Source: Gemmatimonadota bacterium (GTDB lineage: Bacteria > Latescibacterota > UBA2968 > UBA8231). Taken from it: DNA of 64,000 nt. The notes below the pieces were generated by a model. The model worked only from the letters and a program-made list of their open reading frames with translations, was not told where the DNA came from and made no database searches. How positions within the stretch are numbered: the first letter of the stretch is position 1; every line of letters begins with the position of its first letter. The DNA lies in the NCBI GenBank assembly GCA_018673255.1, contig JABHDC010000253.1, forward strand, positions 273,251-337,250. The letters run 5' to 3'. Below are positions 16,122 through 24,628 of the stretch, in pieces. The translations under genes and the position numbers were made by a program.

Positions 16122-16997
16122 TCATGGCTCCTCCTCCGAGCTGCCATTCATCTCCTTGAGCGCAGCCAGGATCGTCGCACCGTCAACACGCGCGTGAACC
16201 CGATCGAACCACCGGGCCCGAACCACGCCCTGGGCGTCGATCAGATACGTGCTGGTGACACTGTAGCTGCCGACCACATTCAGGCGATCGTCATTTCCCA
16301 GGGGGTATCCGAGATTCATCCTCTGTGCCAGACGCCGGGTGCCCCTGGCTGAGCCCTCGCAATGGAGGGCAAGGACCTCGGCGTTCTCTTCCCGGAACTC
16401 ATCGACGTGATCTCGCAGCTGCACGAGCTGCCGGGCGCACGGTGATCACCAGTGAGCTCTGGAGAAGACCAGAATGAGAGCTCGCTGATCCCGGATGTAG
16501 TCTCCAAGACTGCGGCGCACACCCTCCGAGTCGAGGATGGAGAAGTCGGGTGCCCGCTGTCCCACCTGGGGCAGGAGGTCCACCGGTTCGTCCTTGATGT
16601 CAGAGGCATCGGTGGGCGCCCGCGACATGACGAAGCTCTCCAGCGCCTGCGCCCGGGCGCGGCCGTCCGGCATCATCTTGCCGTATGAGAATGCGGCGGT
16701 CAGGTCGTCATACTCCGCGGTCAACAGCACCTGGTGACCCTCGTCAGGGAAATCGCTGAGGGTCTGCTTCCACACCGATCGGGTGTAGGATACCGGTCCG
16801 GCGCGATGACACGAAAGACAGGAGCGCTGGAAGATGAACCGGCCCGTGATCTCCTGCCACCGTCGTCCGAGTTCCTCGTCGGCCTGCCACGCCGCTCTAC
16901 CGGCGAAGGTCGCCTCCACCTTCGCATCTTCCGCCGCTTGCGCCAGAGCGCCATGGGAAAGAGCGAGCTTGAGAAACCACACGAGGTGAGTCTTCAT
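16122..16997 (-). CDS. Secreted cytochrome c-redoxin fusion, probable selenoprotein (Sec184)
   Basis: Predicted 291 residues if the in-frame UGA at 16446-16448 is read as selenocysteine. Residues 1-22 are a signal peptide-like stretch. Residues 40-130 are a c-type cytochrome domain with a CLSCH haem motif and a likely Met ligand in YGKMMPDGR. From residue 147 (VGQRAPDFSILDSEG) an AhpC/redoxin domain follows, with ILVFSRAHW, then UGA, then SPCARQLVQLRDHVDEF. The family has a redox CxxC exactly here, so UGA replaces its first Cys (UxxC). The frame continues open for 107 more codons with normal redoxin sequence (SVTSTYLIDAQGVVR). The ATG at 16997 has AAGGAAG upstream. A nonsense mutation is the alternative. 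Confidence 0.8.
16415..16431 (-). promoter_or_regulatory. Candidate bacterial SECIS hairpin
   Basis: On the minus strand, 14 bases after the UGA, GCAGCT and AGCTGC form a perfect 6-bp stem around a 5-base loop CGUGC. A 17-base hairpin with a small loop containing G and U, about 11-15 bases after UGA, is the usual form of the minimal bacterial SECIS bound by SelB. The sequence lies inside the redoxin coding region, as expected in bacteria. Confidence 0.6.
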
Positions 16998-17076
16998 CCA
17001 CTTCCTTCGGTTTGAGCAGCATCGCAAGGCGGATCGTTCGAGGTCGCCGATGGAGGGCGGCTGGTCGGCGGCAGGT

Positions 17077-17119
17077 TGGCCTGACCGGTCAGGTTTCCCA
17101 GGCGGAGCGTGGCAGATCG
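17077..17119. repeat. 43-bp dispersed repeat, copy 1
   Basis: Matches 22715-22757 at 42 of 43 bases. It contains the perfect 14-bp palindrome CCTGACCGGTCAGG. Read on the minus strand it encodes the end of a DinB-family protein (DLPRSAWET, stop) and continues 15 bases past the stop. Confidence 0.9.
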
Positions 17120-17142
17120 TCCACGTGCTCCAGATACGGACG
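17089..17142 (-). pseudogene. DinB-family gene remnant
   Basis: On the minus strand the codons read PYLEHVDDLPRSAWET and stop. Both halves match the intact DinB gene at 22727-23254 (AYLEHVGDL and DLPRSAWET), but about 50 codons between them are missing. This is a paralogue or duplicate shrunk by internal deletion, with no start codon. Confidence 0.6.
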
Positions 17143-17248
17143 GGGAGTTTCTCAAGCAATTCCTACGGGACAGCAGGAGCTGGCACGTACCATCGGCCCA
17201 GTGCGTCTTGACGGAGAACACCAGCGTCTGCGCATCGACAAAGCTTAG
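17136..17248 (-). pseudogene. Possible IS91-like transposase remnant
   Basis: On the minus strand one frame reads LSFVDAQTLVFSVKTHWADGTCQLLLS and, after a frameshift, ELLEKLPV. The pattern (K-x-x-W-x-DGT followed by LEFLEKLAxLVP) resembles the C-terminal part of IS91/IS801-type transposases. Only about 35 codons remain, with no catalytic domain. Identification rests on pattern memory and is uncertain. Confidence 0.4.
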
Positions 17249-17286
17249 CCTACCGCTGGCCAGGGGCGGCAGGTTGCGGCCCCTGG

Positions 17287-17586
17287 CTATTCCTCCCAAG
17301 AGCAGAAGCCACCCTCCATGCTGTAGACGTCCTCGAAGCCCTTCTCCTGGAAGAAAGCGGCCCCGCCCTGACTGGTGATGCCATGGTAGCAATAGATGAT
17401 ATGCGTCATGGACTTGTCGGTGTTGGCGATGAAGGCCTCGACATTCGTGTCGTTGATCTGGATCGCACCCGGGACATGGGCCGCAGCATAAGCGTCGGGA
17501 TCGCGAATGTCGATGAATACGGCCTGGCCGTCGGCCAGCTTTTCTTTCGCCCGGGTGACCGTGATGGTCTTGACGGCGTCTTCCAT
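17287..17586 (-). CDS. GlpE-like single-domain rhodanese
   Basis: Predicted 99-residue cytosolic sulfurtransferase that moves sulfane sulfur from thiosulfate or a persulfide to an acceptor. The active-site loop is IIYCYHGITSQGGAAFF with the catalytic Cys, matching GlpE (CYHGxSS). FIDIRDPDAYAAAHVPGAIQIND is the other rhodanese signature, and SMEGGFCSW ends the domain. The ATG at 17586 (MEDAVKTITV) is chosen because upstream residues are not rhodanese-like. It lies 19 bases after the sigma-54 regulator and upstream of the decayed transposase-like fragment. Confidence 0.9.
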   Translation of the reverse strand: MEDAVKTITVTRAKEKLADGQAVFIDIRDPDAYAAAHVPGAIQINDTNVEAFIANTDKSMTHIIYCYHGITSQGGAAFFQEKGFEDVYSMEGGFCSWEE

Positions 17587-17605
17587 GTATATGGCCAATT
17601 GGCGA

Positions 17606-19201
17606 TCAGGGAGTCGAGGTGGCGGAGAGCAGGCTGTAGCGGGTCCATCGTCGTTCGCCATGTTTCGCCAGCACACCGTCGGTGTTCAGTTTCTTCAGCA
17701 GATACGAGGCACGTTGCAAATCCACGGACAACAGATTCCGGCACTCCGTGTTGCTGATGCTGCCGTTCTCCCTCAAATAAGCCACGATTCGCTCTTCCGG
17801 AAGCTGGGGCCCTCCTTCGACCTTGGCTGGGCCGCCCGACAACCCTCTTTCGTTCGCTTGCATTTCGCCGCCGCTGAACTCGATGAAGCGCAGATGCTCT
17901 GACCGAATCAGGGCGCCCTGGCTCTTGATCAGTGCGTACTCCATCAGGTTCTTCAACTCCCGCACGTTTCCCGGGAACTCGTGATCCTCCAGAAGGCTCA
18001 GTGCTTCGCGGCTCATGCCGGGGGATTCGCCGCCCATCTCCTTTGAGAACTCCTGCAGAAAGTGGTCGACCAGCATGGCGATGTCCTCGCGTCGATCGCG
18101 CAGCGGGGGCAGGGTCACCGAGAAGCCTGCCAGCCGGAAATAGAGATCCTCCCGGAAACGATCCTGAAGGATCAGGGCGGTCAGGTCACGATGGGTCGCC
18201 GACACGATCCGCACGTCCACAGCTTTCTCCTGAGTTCCACCCACTGGCATGACGCTAGCCGTCTCGAGGGTGCGCAGAAGCTTGGCTTGTAATTCAAGGG
18301 GCAGGTCACCAACCTCGTCGAGGAACAGAGTGCCACCGTCGGCTTGCTCGAAATATCCCTTGTGCGCGTCGTGTGCACCGGTGAAGGAGCCACGCATATG
18401 GCCAAAGAAACTCGACTCGGCCAGATTGCTCGGGATGGCTGCGCAGTTGACGGCGACGAAGGGGCCCTTCGTGCGCGAGCCGCCAAAGTGGATGGCGCGG
18501 GCGATCCCCTCCTTGCCCGTACCACTCTCGCCGGCGACCAGCACCGACACAGCGTGTGATTGTCGCAACAACTCGATCTCTTCCAGCACCTCCTGTACGG
18601 CAGGGCTGCGGCCGATGAATCCGGCCACGCCGTGCCGCTCGACCTCCAACTGAGTCAAGTGCGACAGCCGGTCGGCCAGTTCGTCGCGTTCGTTGGTCAG
18701 CCGCTCCCGCCGCTCCATCTCCTCCTCGAGGTCGCGATTCTTCTGCGACAGCTGTTGCGCCTGCTCCTCGAGCTGCTTGCTCTTGGTCACGAGCTCCCGC
18801 AGCAACTGCACGCGCTCCAACTGCGTTCGTACGCGCGCCATGACCTCTTCCTTGCGGAAGGGCTTGATTACATAATCGACGCCACCGCTCTCCAGGCCTT
18901 CGACGACGTTGTCGACATCGCCGCGAGCGGTGAGAAAGATGACGGGGATCGACCTGGTCTGCTCATCCTGCTGCAACCGCCGGCAGACTTCGAACCCGTC
19001 CATGCCGGGCATCGTCACGTCGAGCAAGATCAGTTCCGGTGCGAAGCGGGCTGCCAGATCGAGCGCAGTCTGCCCTGCATCGGCGAACATGACCTGGTAG
19101 CCGGATGTCTCCAGGGCCAGACACAGGACCTCCAGGTTCGCCGGCGTGTCATCCACGACCAGGATTCGAGACCCTCGAACATCGAGTTCGGTGTCAGCCA
19201 T
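17606..19201 (-). CDS. Sigma-54-dependent response regulator (REC-AAA+)
   Basis: Predicted 531-residue transcription activator. Residues 10-130 are a receiver domain ([10 protein letters not shown], phospho-acceptor Asp in [13 protein letters not shown], Lys in VIKPFRKEE). A coiled coil follows (about 130-195). The AAA+ domain has Walker [10 protein letters not shown], the sigma-54 contact loop GSFTGA (canonical GAFTGA), Walker [12 protein letters not shown] and [11 protein letters not shown]. The C-terminus is a winged-helix-like domain ([34 protein letters not shown]) rather than the usual Fis helix. The ATG overlaps the end of the LamG kinase gene by 8 bases, so the two form a two-component pair acting on sigma-54 promoters. 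Confidence 0.92.
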   Translation of the reverse strand: MADTELDVRGSRILVVDDTPANLEVLCLALETSGYQVMFADAGQTALDLAARFAPELILLDVTMPGMDGFEVCRRLQQDEQTRSIPVIFLTARGDVDNVVEGLESGGVDYVIKPFRKEEVMARVRTQLERVQLLRELVTKSKQLEEQAQQLSQKNRDLEEEMERRERLTNERDELADRLSHLTQLEVERHGVAGFIGRSPAVQEVLEEIELLRQSHAVSVLVAGESGTGKEGIARAIHFGGSRTKGPFVAVNCAAIPSNLAESSFFGHMRGSFTGAHDAHKGYFEQADGGTLFLDEVGDLPLELQAKLLRTLETASVMPVGGTQEKAVDVRIVSATHRDLTALILQDRFREDLYFRLAGFSVTLPPLRDRREDIAMLVDHFLQEFSKEMGGESPGMSREALSLLEDHEFPGNVRELKNLMEYALIKSQGALIRSEHLRFIEFSGGEMQANERGLSGGPAKVEGGPQLPEERIVAYLRENGSISNTECRNLLSVDLQRASYLLKKLNTDGVLAKHGERRWTRYSLLSATSTP

Positions 19202-22200
19202 CCTCAGTTTTCTCCAGCGCGTCGAACAAGGGCGCCATGTCGAATCGTCTTACCGCCACCATCAGAGAGTCGGAAAGCCGTGACTCACGTTCGCCCAGGT
19301 TCCGCATCTCGGCCAGGCAGCGTTTCACCTCGGTGACATTCTGCATCTGCGCCGCCTCTTGCAATCGATCGCGCAGGTCGGCGGGCAGCACCACGATTCC
19401 TGGATCTGCCAGAGCGTCAGGTTCGAGCGTCGCCTTTCGCTCCGTCTGTGGAAGTGGGATCTGGAACGAAATACACGCACCCTGGCCCAGAGCAGAGACC
19501 ACGTCGAGGCGTCCTCCCATCAATATCACATGTCGCTGGGCGATGGCCAGTCCGAGCCCGGTTCCGCCGCTGAGGAGACCGCTGGGTCCTTGCTGGAAAG
19601 GCTGAAACATATCCTCCTGAAACTCCAGTGCGATGCCTGGACCGCTGTCACTCACCTCGAACCGACAATCGCCCGCCAGTGTCGATACGAGCAGCACGAC
19701 TTCCCCTTCGTCTGTGAACTTCACGGCATTGCCCAGCAGATTGACAAGCACCTGGCGCAGCTTCGTCTCGTCGCCAACGACGGCGCTCATCTCACCTTCG
19801 CACTCAATCCGCAGACTCAGATCTTTCTGTCGACATCTCGCCTCGAAGAGGTCCCTCAGATTATCGATCATCGACGCCAGGTCGAAGTCGTCGTTCTGCA
19901 GCTCCATGCGTCCCGCTTCGGACTTCGATAGATCGAGGATGTCGTCTATCAGGGACAGCAGGATTGTGCCATTCTCTCGTATAGAGGTCACACTTCGTTG
20001 TCGCTGGGCCCCGTCGAGTTCGGTCTCGTCTTCCAGCACCTGAGCGTGCCCCATGATTGCATTCATCGGCGTGCGGATCTCATGTGACATGTTGGCCAAG
20101 AAGGCGCTCTTCGCCTCGTTGGCCACATCCGCAGCTTTTCGAGCGCGTTCTGACTCGGCGAGACGGTCAAGTTCCCGCCGACGCGCTCGGCGATGGGTCA
20201 CGAGGCGAGCAGCAGCTCCAACGAGCAGGAACCCGGCCAGAATGAAGCCTCCCGTTCGTATGCGACCGGTCCAGATGCGCACCTCGCGAGCTGCGAGCAC
20301 GTCATGGTAAGCGGCCTCGATCTCCCGGCCCTCCATCGCCCGAGGCTCGAATGTCACCTCATCGAGGCGTCCGTACAGAGAGGATTCTACCGGCGCTCCC
20401 CCCAGAACCAGGATGTTGGAGTTTCCGAGCCGGATCGTATCGAGCGAGGTCGTGTCGGCGTCGACCTCCCCATTCACGTAGAGAACGACAGCTGTGCCCT
20501 TTCTTACGAGAGCAACCTGATGCCACGATCCGATATCGAGAGCTGTCGCGCCCTGAAATCGCAGACTGTCCTGCGGTCCACTCAGAGCTGCGACCACCCG
20601 ACCTTCCGGACCGATGGCCAGTTCTAAGGCAGGCACGCCGAAGATATCTCTCTTGGCGATGATCGTCCTGAGGCTGGTCTGCACAGCGTCGAGCCAAAGC
20701 CATGTGTGGAACGTGAAATCCTGTCCCCCAAAGTTGCCGATGCGGGGATCTATTTCGACTCGACTCAGCTCACCATCAAAACTGAAAGCCTGGCCATCGA
20801 TCCCAGGTGCGTAACTGGCCCCGTTGGTGAGCGAGCCGTCGTGGCCGCTGTTCGTGGCATCCCGTGCGTTACCGTCCGCGGGCCAACGAGCCCGTGCCTG
20901 TTCGCTGTAGAGGCGCTCGATCTCGTGCTTTGGCAATGCCGAGTCGTAGAGACACACTTCATCGATTCGCCCCGTGAACTGCCACGTTACCTGGTCGGGT
21001 CCGCCCAGGAATGCGCCGATGGCGAGATCGGCCCGGCTTTGCGTCAGATAGACATCGGCGTCCAGGCGCCGCCCAACCAGGACACCGTTCACGTAGATGC
21101 GCCGCTCGCCCGTGCCGGCGTCCCAGACGCCGGCTACCATGGACCATGCATCTGTGGCGATCGCTTGAGGGCGCGACGCGAACCCGTGAAACGCAGCATC
21201 AAGCTGTCGACCGTCGTCGGAGACCAGCAGACTCAACCGCATTCCCGAGATCACCTGCATCAGGTAGGCCCGCTGATTTGTCCACTCCTCCTGGTCACCC
21301 CACACACCAACGATGCCCATTTCGGTATCGGCCGTCGGATAGATCCAGGCTGTCGTCGTGAAGCTGCCCGCGGGGACCAGTTCTGGCGCCCACGGTACGC
21401 GAACCGTCCCGCTACTCTCAGTGGCGGATTCACCGGCGAACTCGAAGGCCTGCCCAATGACTCCGGGTCCAAAAGCCACCTCACCCTGGATCTGACCGTG
21501 ATGGTCACCGACAGCATCACGGGCGTCGCCATCGCCGGACCAGTGGGCAATGAGGGGAGAGGACCGCGGGCTCAGATCCAGCTCCTGAAGCTGTCCGGAT
21601 CTCAGCAGGATGCGCTGCGATGGAATGGACGTCAGATGGCTGAGAATCTGTATTTCAAACAGGCCTGTGTCGGGGGCCGCCAGGGACAACCGACCGACGG
21701 TACCCGTGCTGTACTCAAACAGGCGACCTGTGGGGCTGCGAAGACGGACGCCTGCACCGTGAACCGGAGCCCCACGGGCATCACGTACGGTGGCGCGAAG
21801 AATGGCGGGTCGGTGTTGATCGTTGATGCCAGGGAAGAGAGTCGTTTCTGTTCGCGCTCCGTTGAGGAGGCGACCGTCGAATCCACTCCGGGTGCCATCT
21901 CTCACGTCGCCGTCGTCGAAATCCCACATCGCCACCAGCCCAGGTTCATCGCCCGTGAGGCGTCGTCCCATGTCAACCCGGATCTGCTCGCCGGTACGGG
22001 CAACAGACCAGAGTCGCACCTCATCGAGGGCGCCCTCGAATGGGTCATTGCTCTCCCATGAAGAGCGCCCCAGATACGCGTGTGTCCCTATTCCCAGGTC
22101 GGCGAAACTTCCCGCAAAAGGATCCTGTCCCACGAGCACGCCATTGTAGTACAATCGCATGCCCCCACGGCCCGAGACGGCTGCCATGTGTTGCCACAAT

Positions 22201-22577
22201 CCGGCTTCACGGGGGACCACGATATTGACGACGTCAGGGTTTGCCTCGTCGCCGGAGTAGATGAAGAACTGCAGGACGGTGGAACTGCCGAAGTTATTGA
22301 GCCCCAGGGCCTGCCAGGGCTCGTCTGTGCCGTAGGCAAACCATTGGGTGAACTGATGCCAATCATCCCAGCGCACCCACGCTTCGAGGGTGGCTTCTTC
22401 GAGCGTGTCGAAGGCGGCAACGGGTAGCTCTACGTAGGCACCCTCACCATCGAGTTCGAGGACGCGGTTCTCGAGCTTGGGGCCAGGAGATTCCTGCGCC
22501 CATGTCCCCGAGCTTGCAGACACAAGTAGCATCCCACCCAGCCATAGCCGGGCTGTTTTTATCCGCAGTTTGTTCAT
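19194..22577 (-). CDS. Sensor histidine kinase with three periplasmic LamG domains
   Basis: Predicted 1127-residue membrane kinase. A signal peptide (to about 27, GTWAQ) leads into three concanavalin/LamG-like domains: about 35-215 ([14 protein letters not shown]), 335-560 ([20 protein letters not shown]) and 560-765 ([20 protein letters not shown]). One TM helix ([16 protein letters not shown]) precedes a HisKA domain with the phospho-His in [16 protein letters not shown] and an HATPase domain ([34 protein letters not shown]). LamG domains bind carbohydrates or proteins, so it probably senses polysaccharide. The ATG at 22577 is preferred over a TTG 13 codons upstream. It is co-transcribed with the sigma-54 regulator. 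Confidence 0.9.
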   Translation of the reverse strand: MNKLRIKTARLWLGGMLLVSASSGTWAQESPGPKLENRVLELDGEGAYVELPVAAFDTLEEATLEAWVRWDDWHQFTQWFAYGTDEPWQALGLNNFGSSTVLQFFIYSGDEANPDVVNIVVPREAGLWQHMAAVSGRGGMRLYYNGVLVGQDPFAGSFADLGIGTHAYLGRSSWESNDPFEGALDEVRLWSVARTGEQIRVDMGRRLTGDEPGLVAMWDFDDGDVRDGTRSGFDGRLLNGARTETTLFPGINDQHRPAILRATVRDARGAPVHGAGVRLRSPTGRLFEYSTGTVGRLSLAAPDTGLFEIQILSHLTSIPSQRILLRSGQLQELDLSPRSSPLIAHWSGDGDARDAVGDHHGQIQGEVAFGPGVIGQAFEFAGESATESSGTVRVPWAPELVPAGSFTTTAWIYPTADTEMGIVGVWGDQEEWTNQRAYLMQVISGMRLSLLVSDDGRQLDAAFHGFASRPQAIATDAWSMVAGVWDAGTGERRIYVNGVLVGRRLDADVYLTQSRADLAIGAFLGGPDQVTWQFTGRIDEVCLYDSALPKHEIERLYSEQARARWPADGNARDATNSGHDGSLTNGASYAPGIDGQAFSFDGELSRVEIDPRIGNFGGQDFTFHTWLWLDAVQTSLRTIIAKRDIFGVPALELAIGPEGRVVAALSGPQDSLRFQGATALDIGSWHQVALVRKGTAVVLYVNGEVDADTTSLDTIRLGNSNILVLGGAPVESSLYGRLDEVTFEPRAMEGREIEAAYHDVLAAREVRIWTGRIRTGGFILAGFLLVGAAARLVTHRRARRRELDRLAESERARKAADVANEAKSAFLANMSHEIRTPMNAIMGHAQVLEDETELDGAQRQRSVTSIRENGTILLSLIDDILDLSKSEAGRMELQNDDFDLASMIDNLRDLFEARCRQKDLSLRIECEGEMSAVVGDETKLRQVLVNLLGNAVKFTDEGEVVLLVSTLAGDCRFEVSDSGPGIALEFQEDMFQPFQQGPSGLLSGGTGLGLAIAQRHVILMGGRLDVVSALGQGACISFQIPLPQTERKATLEPDALADPGIVVLPADLRDRLQEAAQMQNVTEVKRCLAEMRNLGERESRLSDSLMVAVRRFDMAPLFDALEKTEDG

Positions 22578-22714
22578 AGCTCTGGTGTGTGTTGACGGCG
22601 TTGCAGTAGATGACAAGCCAGGCCAGGTGCACTTCCATTAATTGTGTATCGCACGAACGTGTTTTCACTTGTCGGGCTTGGAGCACTCATCAATGCTATG
22701 TCAGCAGATCAGGA

Positions 22715-22757
22715 TGGCCTGACCGGTCAGGTTTCCCAGGCGGATCGTGGCAGATCG
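22715..22757. repeat. 43-bp dispersed repeat, copy 2
   Basis: Second copy of the repeat at 17077-17119 (one mismatch). Here it forms the last codons of the intact DinB gene plus 12 bases after its stop, including the palindrome CCTGACCGGTCAGG. Confidence 0.9.
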
Positions 22758-23254
22758 CGCCGCCGCAATTCAGCGTTCAGTTGACCCGAATGATCCTGAG
22801 AGTGGCGGATGACGTAGATCATCCGCGACAGGAGATTTGGCCCCGTCCATGGGAAGGCCTCCTGAGGAGACAGGATCTCTTCGTCGCTCAGGCCATCGAG
22901 CCAGGCTCGTGTCAGGTCGCCCACGTGTTCCAGATAGGCCAGGCACTGGGTCTGATCGGGCAGTTCATCGGCAGCTGTGCCCTCCCAGTCCAGACTCCGA
23001 CCAAAGAACTCGTCCGTCAGGCCATTCCAGGACTCGGCTTGCTCGTGGCGGCAATACCCGTGAACCGTGTTGATCACGTGCAAGGCGTGTCGCGCCGGGA
23101 TCAGGTAATCGATGTCACCCGTGCGCCAGTGGTCGGGTGGAATCTGCTCGATCGCCTTGCGCCACTGTTTCCACGTGGCACCCAGCTGTCGATGGATGCC
23201 GTCGCCCAGAGCGCTGTGTTGTGGGTCGCTCACGTTCCCCAAGGGATCAGCCAT
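22727..23254 (-). CDS. DinB-family protein
   Basis: Predicted 175-residue four-helix-bundle protein of the DinB/DUF664 superfamily, which usually holds a metal with three His and includes thiol-dependent transferases. Candidate ligands are His in ALHVINTVHGYCRHEQ (helix 2) and the pair in MIYVIRHSQDHSGQLNAELRRR (helix 4, the HxxxH-type motif). The ATG at 23254 (MADPLGNV) overlaps the end of the enolase-superfamily gene by 25 bases, so it is translated from the same transcript. Its 3' end lies within a 43-bp repeat also found at 17077. Confidence 0.82.
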   Translation of the reverse strand: MADPLGNVSDPQHSALGDGIHRQLGATWKQWRKAIEQIPPDHWRTGDIDYLIPARHALHVINTVHGYCRHEQAESWNGLTDEFFGRSLDWEGTAADELPDQTQCLAYLEHVGDLTRAWLDGLSDEEILSPQEAFPWTGPNLLSRMIYVIRHSQDHSGQLNAELRRRDLPRSAWET

Positions 23255-24432
23255 TCGGCCGGCAGATCGATGCCAAAGCCGGGTCCGGGGGGCAGGCCGA
23301 TCCGGCCATCCTTTGGAATCGGTGTTCCCGGCGTGGCCCGGTAGGCCTTTCGACCAGACGCCGACGCAGAGGCGAGGTTGCATTCTTCGAGGGGCACACC
23401 CGGATCAGAGAACTGGATGTATTCGATGAGGTGCACATTCGGGGCGGCGAAACTCCAGTGCTGACCATACAGCTCGTTGGCCCCCGTATGGAGGCACATG
23501 GGGATACCGGCCGCGTCGGCTGCATGAGACAGTTTGAGTGCTTCGGTGAATCCGCCGATCCACTTGAGGTCGGCCTGGATCAGGTCGACGAGGCGTTCGT
23601 TGGCAGCGTGGATGCCGGGATGTTTCGTGGACCAGTGTTCCCCGGTGGCCATCGTCTGCCACGGGACGCGCTGCCGCAGCGCTCGGTAGCCTTCGATGTT
23701 CCAGTAGGGCAGCATCTCTTCCATCCAGGCCATGCGGAAGGGTTTGAGGGCTTCACACATGCGCGCCGCATAGTCGACGTCGTAGGCCATCCAGCAATCG
23801 AGCATGAGATCGGCATCGGGGCCGATCGCCTCGCGCGTCTTGGCGATCAGTTCGACTGTATTCTCGATCCCGGCCTGGCCGTCATAGACGGAGTTCGGCC
23901 GGGCAAGCTTGAATTTCTGGAAACCGAGTTCTTGGCCCCAGTCGACATCGTTGCCCGTGAGATAACAGGGAAGGGACTGTCGCTGCGGGCCACCGGCCAG
24001 TCGATAGACCGGCTGCCCCACGGTCTTCCCCCACAGATCCCACAGGGCCAGGTCGACCCCGGCCACGGCGCGTGCTGCCAGGCCTTCCATGCCAAAGGAC
24101 AGGCACGAGTGCCACATGCGGTCGTTGCAGGCATCGATGGCACCCACCTCCTGACCGATGACGGCGGGTGCGAGAGTCTGCTCGATGATGATGGCTGCCG
24201 TCTCGCCCGTGTCGGTGCTGCCCAGGCCATAGGTGCCATCGCTGGCCGTCGCCTTGACCCAGATCATGCCACCCGGTTCGCGCCGATTCACAGGGCTGTC
24301 GAAGCGATCGAAGGGGGTCGCCTGCCTGAAGGTGTGGTGCCAGCCCGCGCGCCAGGGCGTCGTGCCCTCGTGCTCTGGTGGGGGTGGCTCGAGTCGGAAA
24401 AGTTCGATGCGGTCGATCGTAGGAGTTGTCAT
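23230..24432 (-). CDS. Enolase-superfamily acid-sugar dehydratase
   Basis: Predicted 400-residue member of the mandelate racemase/muconate lactonising group. Metal ligands are visible as Asp in LMLDCWMAYD, Glu in WMEEMLPYWN and Glu in MATGEHWSTKH; CLHTGANELYGQH carries the late catalytic His, and GFQKFKLARPNS replaces the usual KxK loop. The pattern fits L-rhamnonate dehydratase-like enzymes, which remove water from aldonic acids. Two aldolases of the HpcH and DapA families elsewhere in the window could cleave the product. The ATG at 24432 (MTTPTIDRIELF) is the family-like start. It overlaps the DinB gene by 25 bases. Confidence 0.85.
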   Translation of the reverse strand: MTTPTIDRIELFRLEPPPPEHEGTTPWRAGWHHTFRQATPFDRFDSPVNRREPGGMIWVKATASDGTYGLGSTDTGETAAIIIEQTLAPAVIGQEVGAIDACNDRMWHSCLSFGMEGLAARAVAGVDLALWDLWGKTVGQPVYRLAGGPQRQSLPCYLTGNDVDWGQELGFQKFKLARPNSVYDGQAGIENTVELIAKTREAIGPDADLMLDCWMAYDVDYAARMCEALKPFRMAWMEEMLPYWNIEGYRALRQRVPWQTMATGEHWSTKHPGIHAANERLVDLIQADLKWIGGFTEALKLSHAADAAGIPMCLHTGANELYGQHWSFAAPNVHLIEYIQFSDPGVPLEECNLASASASGRKAYRATPGTPIPKDGRIGLPPGPGFGIDLPAEWLIPWGT

Positions 24433-24628
24433 ACGGTGTATTCTCGCCGACTCCGGGCTGTGAATCAACAGGCCGCCTGTTTGTCCGTATCGAGAGTGTC
24501 GGTAGACTGGTGGGAGGATTGGCGGTTGAGGCCGAGGCTGATGGCGGGTTGGCCCGTCTGGTCAGCATCGCGGGCACGCATAGATTCAAGCGTATGTGTG
24601 ATACGACATCATCGACGCCCCAACGGCC

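Noticed and set aside
16446..16448. Simple nonsense mutation making the redoxin gene a pseudogene
   Set aside because: Kept as the alternative, but the UGA is exactly at the catalytic Cys, a hairpin follows at SECIS distance and no other lesion is present.
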